33,800 nucleotides of DNA, taken from positions 1-33,800 of the forward strand of contig NZ_LMQH01000010.1 of NCBI RefSeq assembly GCF_001424105.1. Direction: 5' to 3'. The notes beneath the pieces are model-generated. The model was not told where the DNA came from. It made no database searches and worked only from the letters and a program-made list of their open reading frames with translations. This document shows, piece by piece, positions 24,040 to 31,481 of the stretch. The DNA is from Chryseobacterium sp. Leaf394. GTDB taxonomy: Bacteria; Bacteroidota; Bacteroidia; Flavobacteriales; Weeksellaceae. The position numbers and the translations under genes are program-made. How positions within the stretch are numbered: position 1 is the stretch's first letter; each line of letters begins with the position of its first letter.

Positions 24040-25281
24040 ATGAAAAGAGTTGTCATTACAGGATTGGGCGCAGTAACGCCATTGGGAAATAATGTAGCCG
24101 AATTCTGGGAAAACAGCGTCAACGGAGTGAGCGGAGCCAACAGAATCACACACTTCGATACCGAAAAATTTAAACTGAATTTTGCCTGTGAGGTTAAGAA
24201 TTTTGATCCGAAAGTTTATTTAAATCATAACGAAATAAAAAGAAGCGATCTCTTTTCGCAATATGCCATGTATTCATCAGCTGAAGCCATCAAAGATTCA
24301 GGTCTGGAGCTGGAAAAAATGGATCCTTTCGACACCGGTGTGATCTGGGGAACCGGACAGGGCGGCATGTGGACTTTCGAAAGCGAAGTTATGGAATTCA
24401 CAAAAGGCGACGGAACACCGCGTTTCAATCCGTTCTTTGTTCCTAAGTTTATTGCCAACATGGCTTCAGGAATGATTTCCATGAAATTTGGACTTCAGGG
24501 AATCAATTATACAACCATCTCTGCCTGTGCAACAGGAAATACTGCGATCATGGATGCATTTAACTACATCCGTCTGGGAAAAGCAAAAGCGATTATCAGT
24601 GGCGGTTCTGAGGCGGCCATTACTCCTGCATCTGTCGGAGGTTTTTCTATTATGAAAGCGATGTCTACAAGAAACGATGATTTTGCCACCGCGAGCCGGC
24701 CTTACGATGCCGACCGTGATGGTTTTGTAATGGGAGAGGGTGCCGGAGCTTTGGTGCTGGAAGAGTATGAACACGCCATAGCAAGAGGCGCAAAAATCTA
24801 CGCAGAATTAGCCGGAGCAGCAATGACTGCCGATGCCTATCACATGACAGCACCACATCCGGACGGTGTTGGAGCGATAAAGGCAATGCAACTTGCAATA
24901 GCCGAAGCAGGTGTCAACGTGGAAGATATTGATTATTTAAATCCACATGCAACATCAACTCCTATGGGAGATCTGCTTGAACTAAAAGCGATCAGCAAGT
25001 TATTTAAAGGAAGTAAAAATCTGGATGTCAGCGCTACAAAATCGATGACAGGTCATTTGTTGGGAGCAGCCGGAGCGGCAGAAGCCATTCTTTCCATCAA
25101 AGCCATTGAGAACGGAATTATTCCGCCTACGATTAATCTTCATAAAATTGATGAGAATATCCCTACCGATGTGAACATTGTTTTTGGGGAAGCTAAAGAG
25201 AAAGATATTAATTTTGCGCTGAGCAATGCCTTTGGTTTTGGAGGGCATAATGCAACGCTGGTCTTTAAGAAATTTTCTTAA
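24040..25281 (+). CDS. Beta-ketoacyl-ACP synthase II-like enzyme (FabF family)
   Basis: The enzyme condenses malonyl-ACP with an acyl chain. The 413 residues show the Cys-His-His triad: Cys163 in SACATGNTAIMDA, His303 in NPHATSTPMGD and His339 in TKSMTGHLLGAAGA, with Lys334. It aligns over the full FabF length. Two active-site blocks deviate from usual housekeeping FabF (normally NAHGTSTP-GD, and ACATG followed by His), and there is no acpP next to it. I read it as a second, specialised KAS II rather than the main fabF, but cannot exclude the latter. It follows the thioesterase by 63 bases and ends at a strong terminator. Confidence 0.9.
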   Translation: MKRVVITGLGAVTPLGNNVAEFWENSVNGVSGANRITHFDTEKFKLNFACEVKNFDPKVYLNHNEIKRSDLFSQYAMYSSAEAIKDSGLELEKMDPFDTGVIWGTGQGGMWTFESEVMEFTKGDGTPRFNPFFVPKFIANMASGMISMKFGLQGINYTTISACATGNTAIMDAFNYIRLGKAKAIISGGSEAAITPASVGGFSIMKAMSTRNDDFATASRPYDADRDGFVMGEGAGALVLEEYEHAIARGAKIYAELAGAAMTADAYHMTAPHPDGVGAIKAMQLAIAEAGVNVEDIDYLNPHATSTPMGDLLELKAISKLFKGSKNLDVSATKSMTGHLLGAAGAAEAILSIKAIENGIIPPTINLHKIDENIPTDVNIVFGEAKEKDINFALSNAFGFGGHNATLVFKKFS

Positions 25282-25292
25282 ATTGAAGTAAG

Positions 25293-25330
25293 AAAAAATG
25301 CCGTTTCAATAATCTGGAACGGCATTTTTT
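25293..25330. terminator. Bidirectional terminator between ketosynthase and YadA-repeat genes
   Basis: ATGCCGTTTC pairs with GGAACGGCAT (one G-T pair) around an 8-base loop, with six A before and six T after. It serves both convergent genes. Confidence 0.9.
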
Positions 25331-25360
25331 GTTTGAAAAAGTGATAGAAAAACAGTAAAA

Positions 25361-26929
25361 TTAATTTCTTCCAATAATCCACCATCTTCCGTCGCCCACA
25401 GACTGTAACGTAAAACATCTTCCGCCACCGCCAGTTCCTAAACCTACCGAAGAGTATGAACCACTCGAATCCTGAATGGTTCCACTCAGCGTCCTGGAAT
25501 TTCCGTCACTGCAGATATTAAGTATTCTTCCTGCATTCGCAGCACTGGAAGTAGGAAGGGTGACATTACCGCTTAAAACTACAGTATAATCATCTGCATT
25601 GATGGTATTTCCGAATCTGAAACTGGCTACAAGACCTTTTGTTTTTGTATTTCCATTTACCTGTAAAACGGCATCACTGGCCTGAGATAAGATGTGAAAA
25701 TCAGAAGCATTAACTCCAACTTTTCCGTTTCGGAGTACTGAAAAAGCATCTGATCTGTTGGTGTTGCTTGTCCCGTTACCCACAACAAAGAGTTTTTTGT
25801 TTCGGTCAAGTGATGAGTTGGGCTCAGGGCTTGCATCGCCGGCATTAAATTCACCAATTACCGTATTGCCCTGGTTCCCGGCAGTTGTGCCCAGTCCCAG
25901 TGCGGTAGCATATTCTCCTGTAGCTTTGTTTTGATAACCTATCGCGAGTGAAGATGTATTTGTGGCTTCACTGTTATTTCCCATGGCAAAAGAATAATTT
26001 CCGCTGGCTTTGGTATCGGCTCCTAAAGCAAAAGAATTGGTGCCTGAAGAATTTGAAGCTGAACCAATTGCTACAGATCCTGTACCTGAAGATTTGGCTC
26101 CCTGACCCAATGCTATAGCGTTTTGATTGGTCGCCTCAGAAGCAATTCCCATCGCTATACTTGATTCACCGGATGCAGTGTTGTTCAATCCTATAGAAAT
26201 AGCTGAGGTATTGGTAGAAAGATTCTGAGAACCAATGCTCACAGATCCTAATCCTGTAACTGTGTTTAAACCACCCAAAGCCACCGCAAAATGTGCGTTG
26301 GTTGAAGACTTGTTTGATGCACCCAATAATGTGGAAAAACCACCTTTAGCTGAATTGAATGCACCTGTCACAAACGAACCCTGTCCTAAAGCTCCCATGT
26401 CGGCTGACGTAAGTGAGGTTGAGGCTAAGGCAGCAGCATAGGTTCCTACATATGGAAAAGTTTCTGACAAATTGGTAGGATTCCAGGAGAGGTCTGTAGC
26501 GTAATTACCCAATGTTCCGTAGTTGGCCGGGGTTGCACCAATCAGTCTCCATCCGTAACTGGTTGCTGATGCAGAAATTCTTTCCAGACCCGTAGGTTTT
26601 GTATTGGTATCTATAAATTTTAACCAGACATTCCCTGTGCTGCTGTAATAATAATGCGCCGGAGAATCCATATTGATGTAAGCTCCCGTTCGGTTTGCCG
26701 ACGGTACAGTGGTGGTAAGATAGACCATCATGCTGTTCTGTGCTGCTGAAACCGGCATCGCCAAAACTTCTGCGCTGGTCAGTCTTGGGATAAGTAATCC
26801 GTTAACAACTGAAACTGTACTTTTTGAAATGTCTAATGTAGATTTTGGGTCTGAATTGTTAATCCCCACCTGTGCGGTAATGAATGACATACTGCAGATT
26901 GCAGATGCTGAAATAATTTTGCGTAACAT
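25361..26929 (-). CDS. Secreted protein with YadA-like head repeats
   Basis: From the ATG at 26929 this is a 522-residue exported protein; a TTG at 26953 would add eight residues but overlaps the -7 box. The signal peptide ends near SFITAQ, and the mature protein begins VGINNSDPKSTLDIS, a common opening of flavobacterial surface proteins. The centre (about residues 190-360) is a run of about ten 14-residue units such as SVAIGSASNSSGTN, FALGADTKASGNYS and FAMGNNSEATNTSS, the left-handed roll of YadA/trimeric adhesin heads. No YadA membrane anchor and no T9SS tail is visible; the C-terminus (about 430-522) has an immunoglobulin-like or tail-fibre look and ends DGRWWIIGRN. An adhesin or surface-structure role is inferred. 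Confidence 0.85.
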   Translation of the reverse strand: MLRKIISASAICSMSFITAQVGINNSDPKSTLDISKSTVSVVNGLLIPRLTSAEVLAMPVSAAQNSMMVYLTTTVPSANRTGAYINMDSPAHYYYSSTGNVWLKFIDTNTKPTGLERISASATSYGWRLIGATPANYGTLGNYATDLSWNPTNLSETFPYVGTYAAALASTSLTSADMGALGQGSFVTGAFNSAKGGFSTLLGASNKSSTNAHFAVALGGLNTVTGLGSVSIGSQNLSTNTSAISIGLNNTASGESSIAMGIASEATNQNAIALGQGAKSSGTGSVAIGSASNSSGTNSFALGADTKASGNYSFAMGNNSEATNTSSLAIGYQNKATGEYATALGLGTTAGNQGNTVIGEFNAGDASPEPNSSLDRNKKLFVVGNGTSNTNRSDAFSVLRNGKVGVNASDFHILSQASDAVLQVNGNTKTKGLVASFRFGNTINADDYTVVLSGNVTLPTSSAANAGRILNICSDGNSRTLSGTIQDSSGSYSSVGLGTGGGGRCFTLQSVGDGRWWIIGRN

Positions 26930-26950
26930 GTGTTTTATTTTCTTAGGCGA

Positions 26951-26958
26951 CAAAAATA
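26951..26958 (-). promoter_or_regulatory. -7 box of the YadA-repeat gene
   Basis: Reading minus, TATTTTTG matches TAnnTTTG and ends 21 bases before the ATG at 26929, supporting that start over the upstream TTG. Confidence 0.5.
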
Positions 26959-27261
26959 AATAAAATTGTAGAAACTGTAGTTTTGTTTTAATAAAATTTC
27001 AATTTCCTCTGAATAAAATTTCAGTTCGCTTAAAATTTATTTAGACAATTTTTCTCCAATGCTTTTTATGAGATTAAATATCCGTTACAGATCATAATTT
27101 AGTTTTACCTGAATTTCTGTTGTTCTGGAGAAATTATAAATTCTGAATATTCAATATTGAGATTCCTTCAGAAAGACTTCTGATGTAGCGTTAGCTTAAA
27201 AGTGATATTTAAATTTAATTTAAACTGAATCAGAAAAAATAAATCACTCCAATTTTACTAA

Positions 27262-27540
27262 ATCTGACCTGCTTCAGATTCAGACAAATCTGTTTTGGTT
27301 AAGATTCGCCTGCATTTAATCACGAACAACCTTGTCTGAACTAAATGTAAAATGATTTTGAGTTAAAACAACAGTGTTTCACCTCTCTGTAAAATGATTT
27401 TTAATTGAAACACACCTGTTTGGACTGATTGTAAAATGATTTTGAATTGAAACAGATCTGTTTGGACTAAATGTAAAATGATTTTAAATCAAAATAACAG
27501 TGTTTCACCTTTCTGTAAAATGATTTTTAATTAAAGAAAC
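27262..27540. repeat. 42-bp tandem repeat array with phased inverted repeats
   Basis: TGTAAAATGATTTT begins at 27346, 27388, 27430, 27472 and 27514, exactly 42 bases apart each time. Within each period lies a dyad ACA-N4-TGT (27284-27293, 27326-27335, 27368-27377, 27410-27419, 27452-27461, and ATA-N4-TGT at 27494-27503), also exactly 42 apart and extending two periods left of the clearly repeated part of the array. The best is the perfect palindrome AAACAGATCTGTTT at 27450-27463. Units 1 and 4 share GTGTTTCACCT, while units 2 and 3 share CTGTTTGGACT. Stops interrupt all plus-strand frames, and units 1 and 4 carry TGA in the one minus frame open in units 2 and 3. Confidence 0.9.
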
Positions 27541-27603
27541 AGAAAATAAAAAGGGGGAACGTTGAATACTTTTATTTATCCTAAAGCGAGTATTAAATTT
27601 AAT

Positions 27604-28365
27604 TTAATGACAGGTCGCAGGGTTATGCCTGTGATTAGGATCTGTGTTGTGACAGTTGATGTCATGATCGGGTGAAACCTTCATCGCTTCAGCGGGAGGG
27701 GAGATGTACGGAATGCCCAATTCCAATCCACGGAGAATAAACAATCCACCGAGAACAATCATCACAACCGGAATAATTTTCAGAACCTTCAGTCTGAAAC
27801 TCTGGTTCATTAAATTTCCGACCAAAACAACCGTGAACATAAAAGGGAGTGTACCCAATCCGAAAATGGCCATAAAGGTTGCACTCTGCCAGATTCCGCC
27901 ACTCGCAAGGCTTGCTGTGAGCGCCATGTAGACCATTCCACACGGAAGAAGACCGTTCAGTAATCCCGTCGTGAATCTGGAGCGGTAGTCTGCTTTCTGC
28001 AGAAGTTTTCCTAGATTAAATTTAACCTTGTAGAGAAATTTAGAAATAAATGGAATTTTTGAGGCAAAATCTTTTCCGCCAAAGGAAAATAACGCCATGA
28101 TGATCAGTAAAATTCCAACTGCGATTGTGAGGTACTTCTGAAATCCGGCAAATTCAAATCCCTGACCGATAATTCCCAACAACGCGCCTAAAAGAGAATA
28201 CGTAAATATTCTTCCAAACTGATAGGTGAGATTCTGAAGATAATAGTTGCTCGCCTGCTTTTTTGTAAGCCCCATGGAAAGGGCAATAGGACCGCACATA
28301 CCAATGCAGTGAAATCCCGATGCAAAGCCGAGCCCCAAAGCTGATATGATTAATGCTATTTCCAT
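27604..28365 (-). CDS. SafE/DsbD-type membrane transporter of the cbb3 cluster
   Basis: This 253-residue inner-membrane protein (about six hydrophobic segments) belongs to the sulfite-exporter TauE/SafE-like, cytochrome-c-biogenesis-transmembrane group. In cbb3 oxidase clusters such proteins are thought to move copper for oxidase assembly. The first segment holds GFHCIGMCGPIALSMG (17-32), with His19, Cys20, Met23 and Cys24 as likely metal ligands. The C-terminal tail (about 230-253) is rich in His and Cys: DHDINCHNTDPNHRHNP and final CH. The start overlaps the end of ccoH by 10 bases, indicating coupled translation. Confidence 0.85.
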   Translation of the reverse strand: MEIALIISALGLGFASGFHCIGMCGPIALSMGLTKKQASNYYLQNLTYQFGRIFTYSLLGALLGIIGQGFEFAGFQKYLTIAVGILLIIMALFSFGGKDFASKIPFISKFLYKVKFNLGKLLQKADYRSRFTTGLLNGLLPCGMVYMALTASLASGGIWQSATFMAIFGLGTLPFMFTVVLVGNLMNQSFRLKVLKIIPVVMIVLGGLFILRGLELGIPYISPPAEAMKVSPDHDINCHNTDPNHRHNPATCH

Positions 28366-28808
28366 GCTACATCGTAATCGATTCTGTATTCTGTTTTATT
28401 TTTTACCCATGTTAAACGCAGGGTGTAACTTCCAAATTTCAACAGATTCGCAGGAATTGTAAATGATTTATTCTCATCCAGAACCGCATCTTTTTTTACG
28501 TCAAGATTTTTATCGTCAGTTCTGTTTAAGACATATTTTATTCTTGCATTTCCGTTGCTGTAGTCTGCAGGAAATTTGATCGTGATACCGTTTGAGTTTT
28601 GGCTGTAAACTGGTTTGTTGACCAGTTTATCGGCTCTTCCTTTGGCATCAATAACCTGCTGATACAGCAGTTCTTCTTCATAATAGTTGTCTGAAACCAT
28701 TTCAGAATTCTGCTGCCCGTTTGGAAATAAGAAAAGCATGGAAAGTATGAATATTATAAATGCGAGAAGTGCGATCATTACGCCGTGTCCCCAACTTAGA
28801 TTTTTCAT
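28356..28808 (-). CDS. ccoH: FixH/CcoH family protein
   Basis: CcoH (FixH) is a small inner-membrane protein needed for assembly or stability of cbb3 oxidase. The 150 residues have one N-terminal membrane helix (about 9-29), then the FixH pattern DNYYEEELLYQQVIDAKGRADKL (spacing N-YY-x-x-x-L-x-YQ), and a beta-rich periplasmic domain. It lies 10 bases after ccoG and overlaps the transporter gene, as expected for this cluster. Confidence 0.88.
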   Translation of the reverse strand: MKNLSWGHGVMIALLAFIIFILSMLFLFPNGQQNSEMVSDNYYEEELLYQQVIDAKGRADKLVNKPVYSQNSNGITIKFPADYSNGNARIKYVLNRTDDKNLDVKKDAVLDENKSFTIPANLLKFGSYTLRLTWVKNKTEYRIDYDVAWK

Positions 28809-28818
28809 TTTTTAATTT

Positions 28819-30273
28819 TTAAAACTGTAATTTAAATGGTCCCTCGAAATAAGTCTGATACGAATCGATTAAATTTCCTTTCATATCATAAACACCGATG
28901 GTGATGTTCTGTTTAGAAAGTTTCATTTCGTTTTCAGGGAAGCTGATATTGATGGTACCCTTAGATATTTTGTCTCTGTCTACAGTGATTTTCTGTGACA
29001 CGCTGAAAGTGATTTCTGCATGCGCAGGATCAATTACTTTTATTGTAACAATCTTTTTATCATTGGTTTTGTTGAGAAAGGTATAGTTGTACGTATTGCT
29101 GATCTTTCCGTCTCTTACGAAAAAAGTGCTGCCTGCAGGTTTGATGAATTTAGCTTCCATTTCACCGCGGTTGTATAGCAGGAATCCAAGAAAGCCTACT
29201 AAAAGCACCAGAACGATTGCAAAACCTTTCATTCTGCCGGTGAATTTAAATTCCGTATTATTTTCAATCTCATTTTCAGAGGCGTATCGGATAAGGCCTT
29301 TTGGAAGACCTACTTTTTCCATAACTTCATCGCAGGCATCGATACAGGCTGTACAGTTTACACATTCCAGCTGCTGCCCATCACGGATGTCGATTCCCGT
29401 AGGACAAACTACAACACACTGGTGACAATCGATACAGTCGCCTTTACCTGCTGCCTTGCGGTCTTCACCTTTTCTCCATTTTGCGTGGTTTTCACCTCTT
29501 TTAAAATCGTAAAAAACATTGATGGTATCTTTATCGATTAAAACTCCCTGCAATCTTCCGTAAGGACAGACGAGTGTACAGACCTGCTCTCTGAACCATG
29601 CGAAAACGAAATAGAAAGCAGCTGTGAAAAGAATCATCACCACAAAATTCGTCAGATGTGTAAATGGTCCCTGAGAGACGATATCCAAAACTTCCTCATA
29701 GCCCACAATGTACATAAACATGATGTGGGTGATGATGAGAGAAATGACAACGTAAACCGACCACTTCAGGCTTCGCTTCATGATTTTTTCGCTGTTCCAC
29801 TCCTGTCTGTCGAGCTTCATCTGCCTGTTTCTGTCTCCCTCGATCCAGTATTCAATTTTACGGAAAACAGATTCCATAAAAATTGTCTGAGGGCAAATCC
29901 ACCCGCAGAAAATTCTTCCGAATGCTATGGTAAAAATGATAATGAAAATAAGCGAGACAATAGCTCCAAGTGTAAGGATGAAAAAATCCTGAGGGAAAAA
30001 CGGCTGACCAACGATGTAGAATTCTCTGTCGATGACGTTAAAAAGCAAAAAAGGATTTCCGTTGATTTTTATAAACGGAACTGCAAAATAGATTACCAGT
30101 AAAAGATAACTTACAAAATTTCTGTAATTGGTATATTTTCCTTTTGGCTTTCGGGGAAAGACCCATTTTCTTTTTCCGGACTGTTCCATCGTTCCAATGG
30201 AGTCCCTGTAAGTTTCGGGATCAACTACCTGCCCCTGTCCGCCGCGTACGTCTATATCTTCTGTATCTGACAT
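28819..30273 (-). CDS. ccoG: Cytochrome c oxidase accessory protein CcoG
   Basis: CcoG (FixG/RdxA) is a polyferredoxin-like membrane protein required for cbb3 oxidase biogenesis, where it is thought to reduce copper. The 484-residue protein has the short N-terminal cytoplasmic part, membrane segments near 53-69 and 94-118, the cluster motif FCGWICPQTIFME (Cys123, Cys127), CTLVCPYGRLQGV, a ferredoxin-like pair CIDCHQCVVVCPTGID and CVNCTACIDACDEVM, a further membrane segment, and a C-terminal immunoglobulin-like domain (FixG_C). The 106-base gap before it contains a strong terminator-like hairpin. Confidence 0.95.
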   Translation of the reverse strand: MSDTEDIDVRGGQGQVVDPETYRDSIGTMEQSGKRKWVFPRKPKGKYTNYRNFVSYLLLVIYFAVPFIKINGNPFLLFNVIDREFYIVGQPFFPQDFFILTLGAIVSLIFIIIFTIAFGRIFCGWICPQTIFMESVFRKIEYWIEGDRNRQMKLDRQEWNSEKIMKRSLKWSVYVVISLIITHIMFMYIVGYEEVLDIVSQGPFTHLTNFVVMILFTAAFYFVFAWFREQVCTLVCPYGRLQGVLIDKDTINVFYDFKRGENHAKWRKGEDRKAAGKGDCIDCHQCVVVCPTGIDIRDGQQLECVNCTACIDACDEVMEKVGLPKGLIRYASENEIENNTEFKFTGRMKGFAIVLVLLVGFLGFLLYNRGEMEAKFIKPAGSTFFVRDGKISNTYNYTFLNKTNDKKIVTIKVIDPAHAEITFSVSQKITVDRDKISKGTINISFPENEMKLSKQNITIGVYDMKGNLIDSYQTYFEGPFKLQF

Positions 30274-30284
30274 TTGCTTTGTAT

Positions 30285-30349
30285 TTTAAAAAAAGAAAAA
30301 CATAATTTGCTATTTTATTTAAGTTTTAAATTAATAACAAATTATGTTT
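30285..30349 (-). terminator. Internal terminator/attenuator between ccoP and ccoG
   Basis: Perfect 12-base arms (AAACATAATTTG at 30298-30309 and its complement at 30338-30349) enclose a loop that itself pairs ATTTAA with TTAAAT. Reading minus, the stem is followed at once by a T-rich run (30285-30297). It lies between the oxidase subunits and the assembly genes. In the plus direction there is no T-run. Confidence 0.75.
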
Positions 30350-30379
30350 CATTTTATATTTTTCGGTTAACTTCTGCTT

Positions 30380-31258
30380 CTATTTCTTTTCCCATTTAGC
30401 TTCATCACCGTAAGGAGGTGCACCACCTTCTGCCGGAGTAATAGGCTTTTTCATTTGGTTAATAGAATATACGTAAGCAGCAACATTCTGGATTTCGTTT
30501 CCTGAAAGAACACCATTTTTACCCCACGCCTGCATCGCAGTACCGGTAACACCGTTTTCAACTACGTGAAATACGTTTTTGAATAATGTTTTCTCAGGTT
30601 GGTTATGCCAGAAGTTGTCAGTTAAGTTAGGTCCGATACCTCCTTTACCACCTTCTGAGTGACAAGATACACAGTTGGTTTTGAAAACCTCTTCACCTGC
30701 TGCAATGTTATCTTCAGAAAATTCTGCGCTTTCTATCGTAATTGGTGGCTGATCTGCCATAAATTTTGCAATGCTAGCTTCCTGCTCTCTGTATTCAACT
30801 TCATATTCTTTTAGCGGGCTTGCAAAATCTGTGAATGCATACGCTGAAATGTAAAGCACCATAAATGCAGTTCCAAACCAGAATAAACCTACCCACCATT
30901 TTGGTAACTGATTATCAAGCTCCATAATTCCGTCGAAACCGTGGTCGATAAGAATGTCTTTCTCCTGAGTGTCAGACTGCTTTTTGAATGCAGCTGCATA
31001 TAATCTCTGGAAGTAAGGAACCTTTTTTTCAGCAAGGTAAGCTGCTTTTTCTTCGTTTGAAAGTTTCTTAAACTTATTGTTTTCTACCAAATCACCAATC
31101 GCACTGTGGATGTAAGCCATGATAGATCCAATCACTACAGTACCCCAGAAATACGGCGACTTAAAGAAAGCATAACTCTGAACGAACAGATAATAGAAGA
31201 TAATAAGCAGGCCGATTATTATAGCAATATTTACAAAAACTGGCGTTCTTTGTTTCAT
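30380..31258 (-). CDS. ccoP: cbb3 oxidase subunit III CcoP (single haem)
   Basis: CcoP passes electrons from soluble carriers to the CcoN catalytic subunit. The 292 residues contain two or three membrane helices (about 8-27, 32-50 and 120-142), a cytoplasmic insert rich in Lys and Glu, the CcoP_N pattern HGFDGIMELDNQLPKWW, and one cytochrome c domain with TNCVSCH (Cys196, Cys199, His200) and a distal Met probably in TGTAMQAWG. Textbook CcoP has two CxxCH motifs; only one is present here. It is 10 bases after ccoQ. Confidence 0.92.
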   Translation of the reverse strand: MKQRTPVFVNIAIIIGLLIIFYYLFVQSYAFFKSPYFWGTVVIGSIMAYIHSAIGDLVENNKFKKLSNEEKAAYLAEKKVPYFQRLYAAAFKKQSDTQEKDILIDHGFDGIMELDNQLPKWWVGLFWFGTAFMVLYISAYAFTDFASPLKEYEVEYREQEASIAKFMADQPPITIESAEFSEDNIAAGEEVFKTNCVSCHSEGGKGGIGPNLTDNFWHNQPEKTLFKNVFHVVENGVTGTAMQAWGKNGVLSGNEIQNVAAYVYSINQMKKPITPAEGGAPPYGDEAKWEKK

Positions 31259-31268
31259 AATAAATTGT

Positions 31269-31466
31269 TTAATTTTTTAGATTAAAATCATCATCGTCAT
31301 CCTCAAGCGGTGCGTGCTCTTCTTCTCTGTAGTATTTTTTAGGTTTACTGAAAACGTAAATAATCAGAGAAACGAAAAACAGAATAAAAAGGATCAAAGC
31401 CAAAGTCTGGTATAGACCCACGTTGTCCGTGTTGGATAAGATGTCTTTAAAATTCTGAGGAATCAT
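31269..31466 (-). CDS. ccoQ: CcoQ-like small oxidase subunit
   Basis: A 65-residue protein with one membrane helix (about 17-39) and a charged C-terminus ending in an acidic run (EDDDDDF). Size, topology and its place between ccoNO and ccoP identify it as the CcoQ-type (subunit IV) component, which stabilises the oxidase. The sequence itself is weakly conserved. Gaps of 15 and 10 bases to its neighbours indicate cotranscription. Confidence 0.82.
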   Translation of the reverse strand: MIPQNFKDILSNTDNVGLYQTLALILFILFFVSLIIYVFSKPKKYYREEEHAPLEDDDDDFNLKN

Positions 31467-31481
31467 CTTAAATTTTAATGT

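Larger units (their letters stand above)
26930..27603. other. 674-base non-coding region holding a 42-bp repeat array
   Basis: The right part (about 27262-27540) is a 42-bp tandem array described separately. The left part (26930-27240) is AT-rich, with the promoter of the YadA-repeat gene and a direct repeat ATAAAATTTCA at 26991-27001 and 27013-27023. I found no convincing reading frame on either strand and no clear terminator for the cbb3 cluster. Confidence 0.7.

Noticed and set aside
22932..25281. Mobile-element or phage origin of the TetR cassette
   Set aside because: No integrase, transposase, flanking repeats or change in base composition is visible.
26930..26953. TTG start at 26953 for the YadA-repeat protein
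   Set aside because: It overlaps the -7 box and puts a charged segment before the signal peptide; the ATG at 26929 gives a normal signal peptide.
27262..27540. CRISPR array
   Set aside because: The whole 42-base unit is repeated, with no unique spacers between constant repeats, and no cas genes are present.
27262..27540. Decayed coding repeats from the neighbouring YadA-head gene, which also has a 42-base period
   Set aside because: The repeat sequence does not resemble the head-unit codons, is far more AT-rich, and carries stops in all plus-strand frames and in units 1 and 4 of the otherwise open minus frame.
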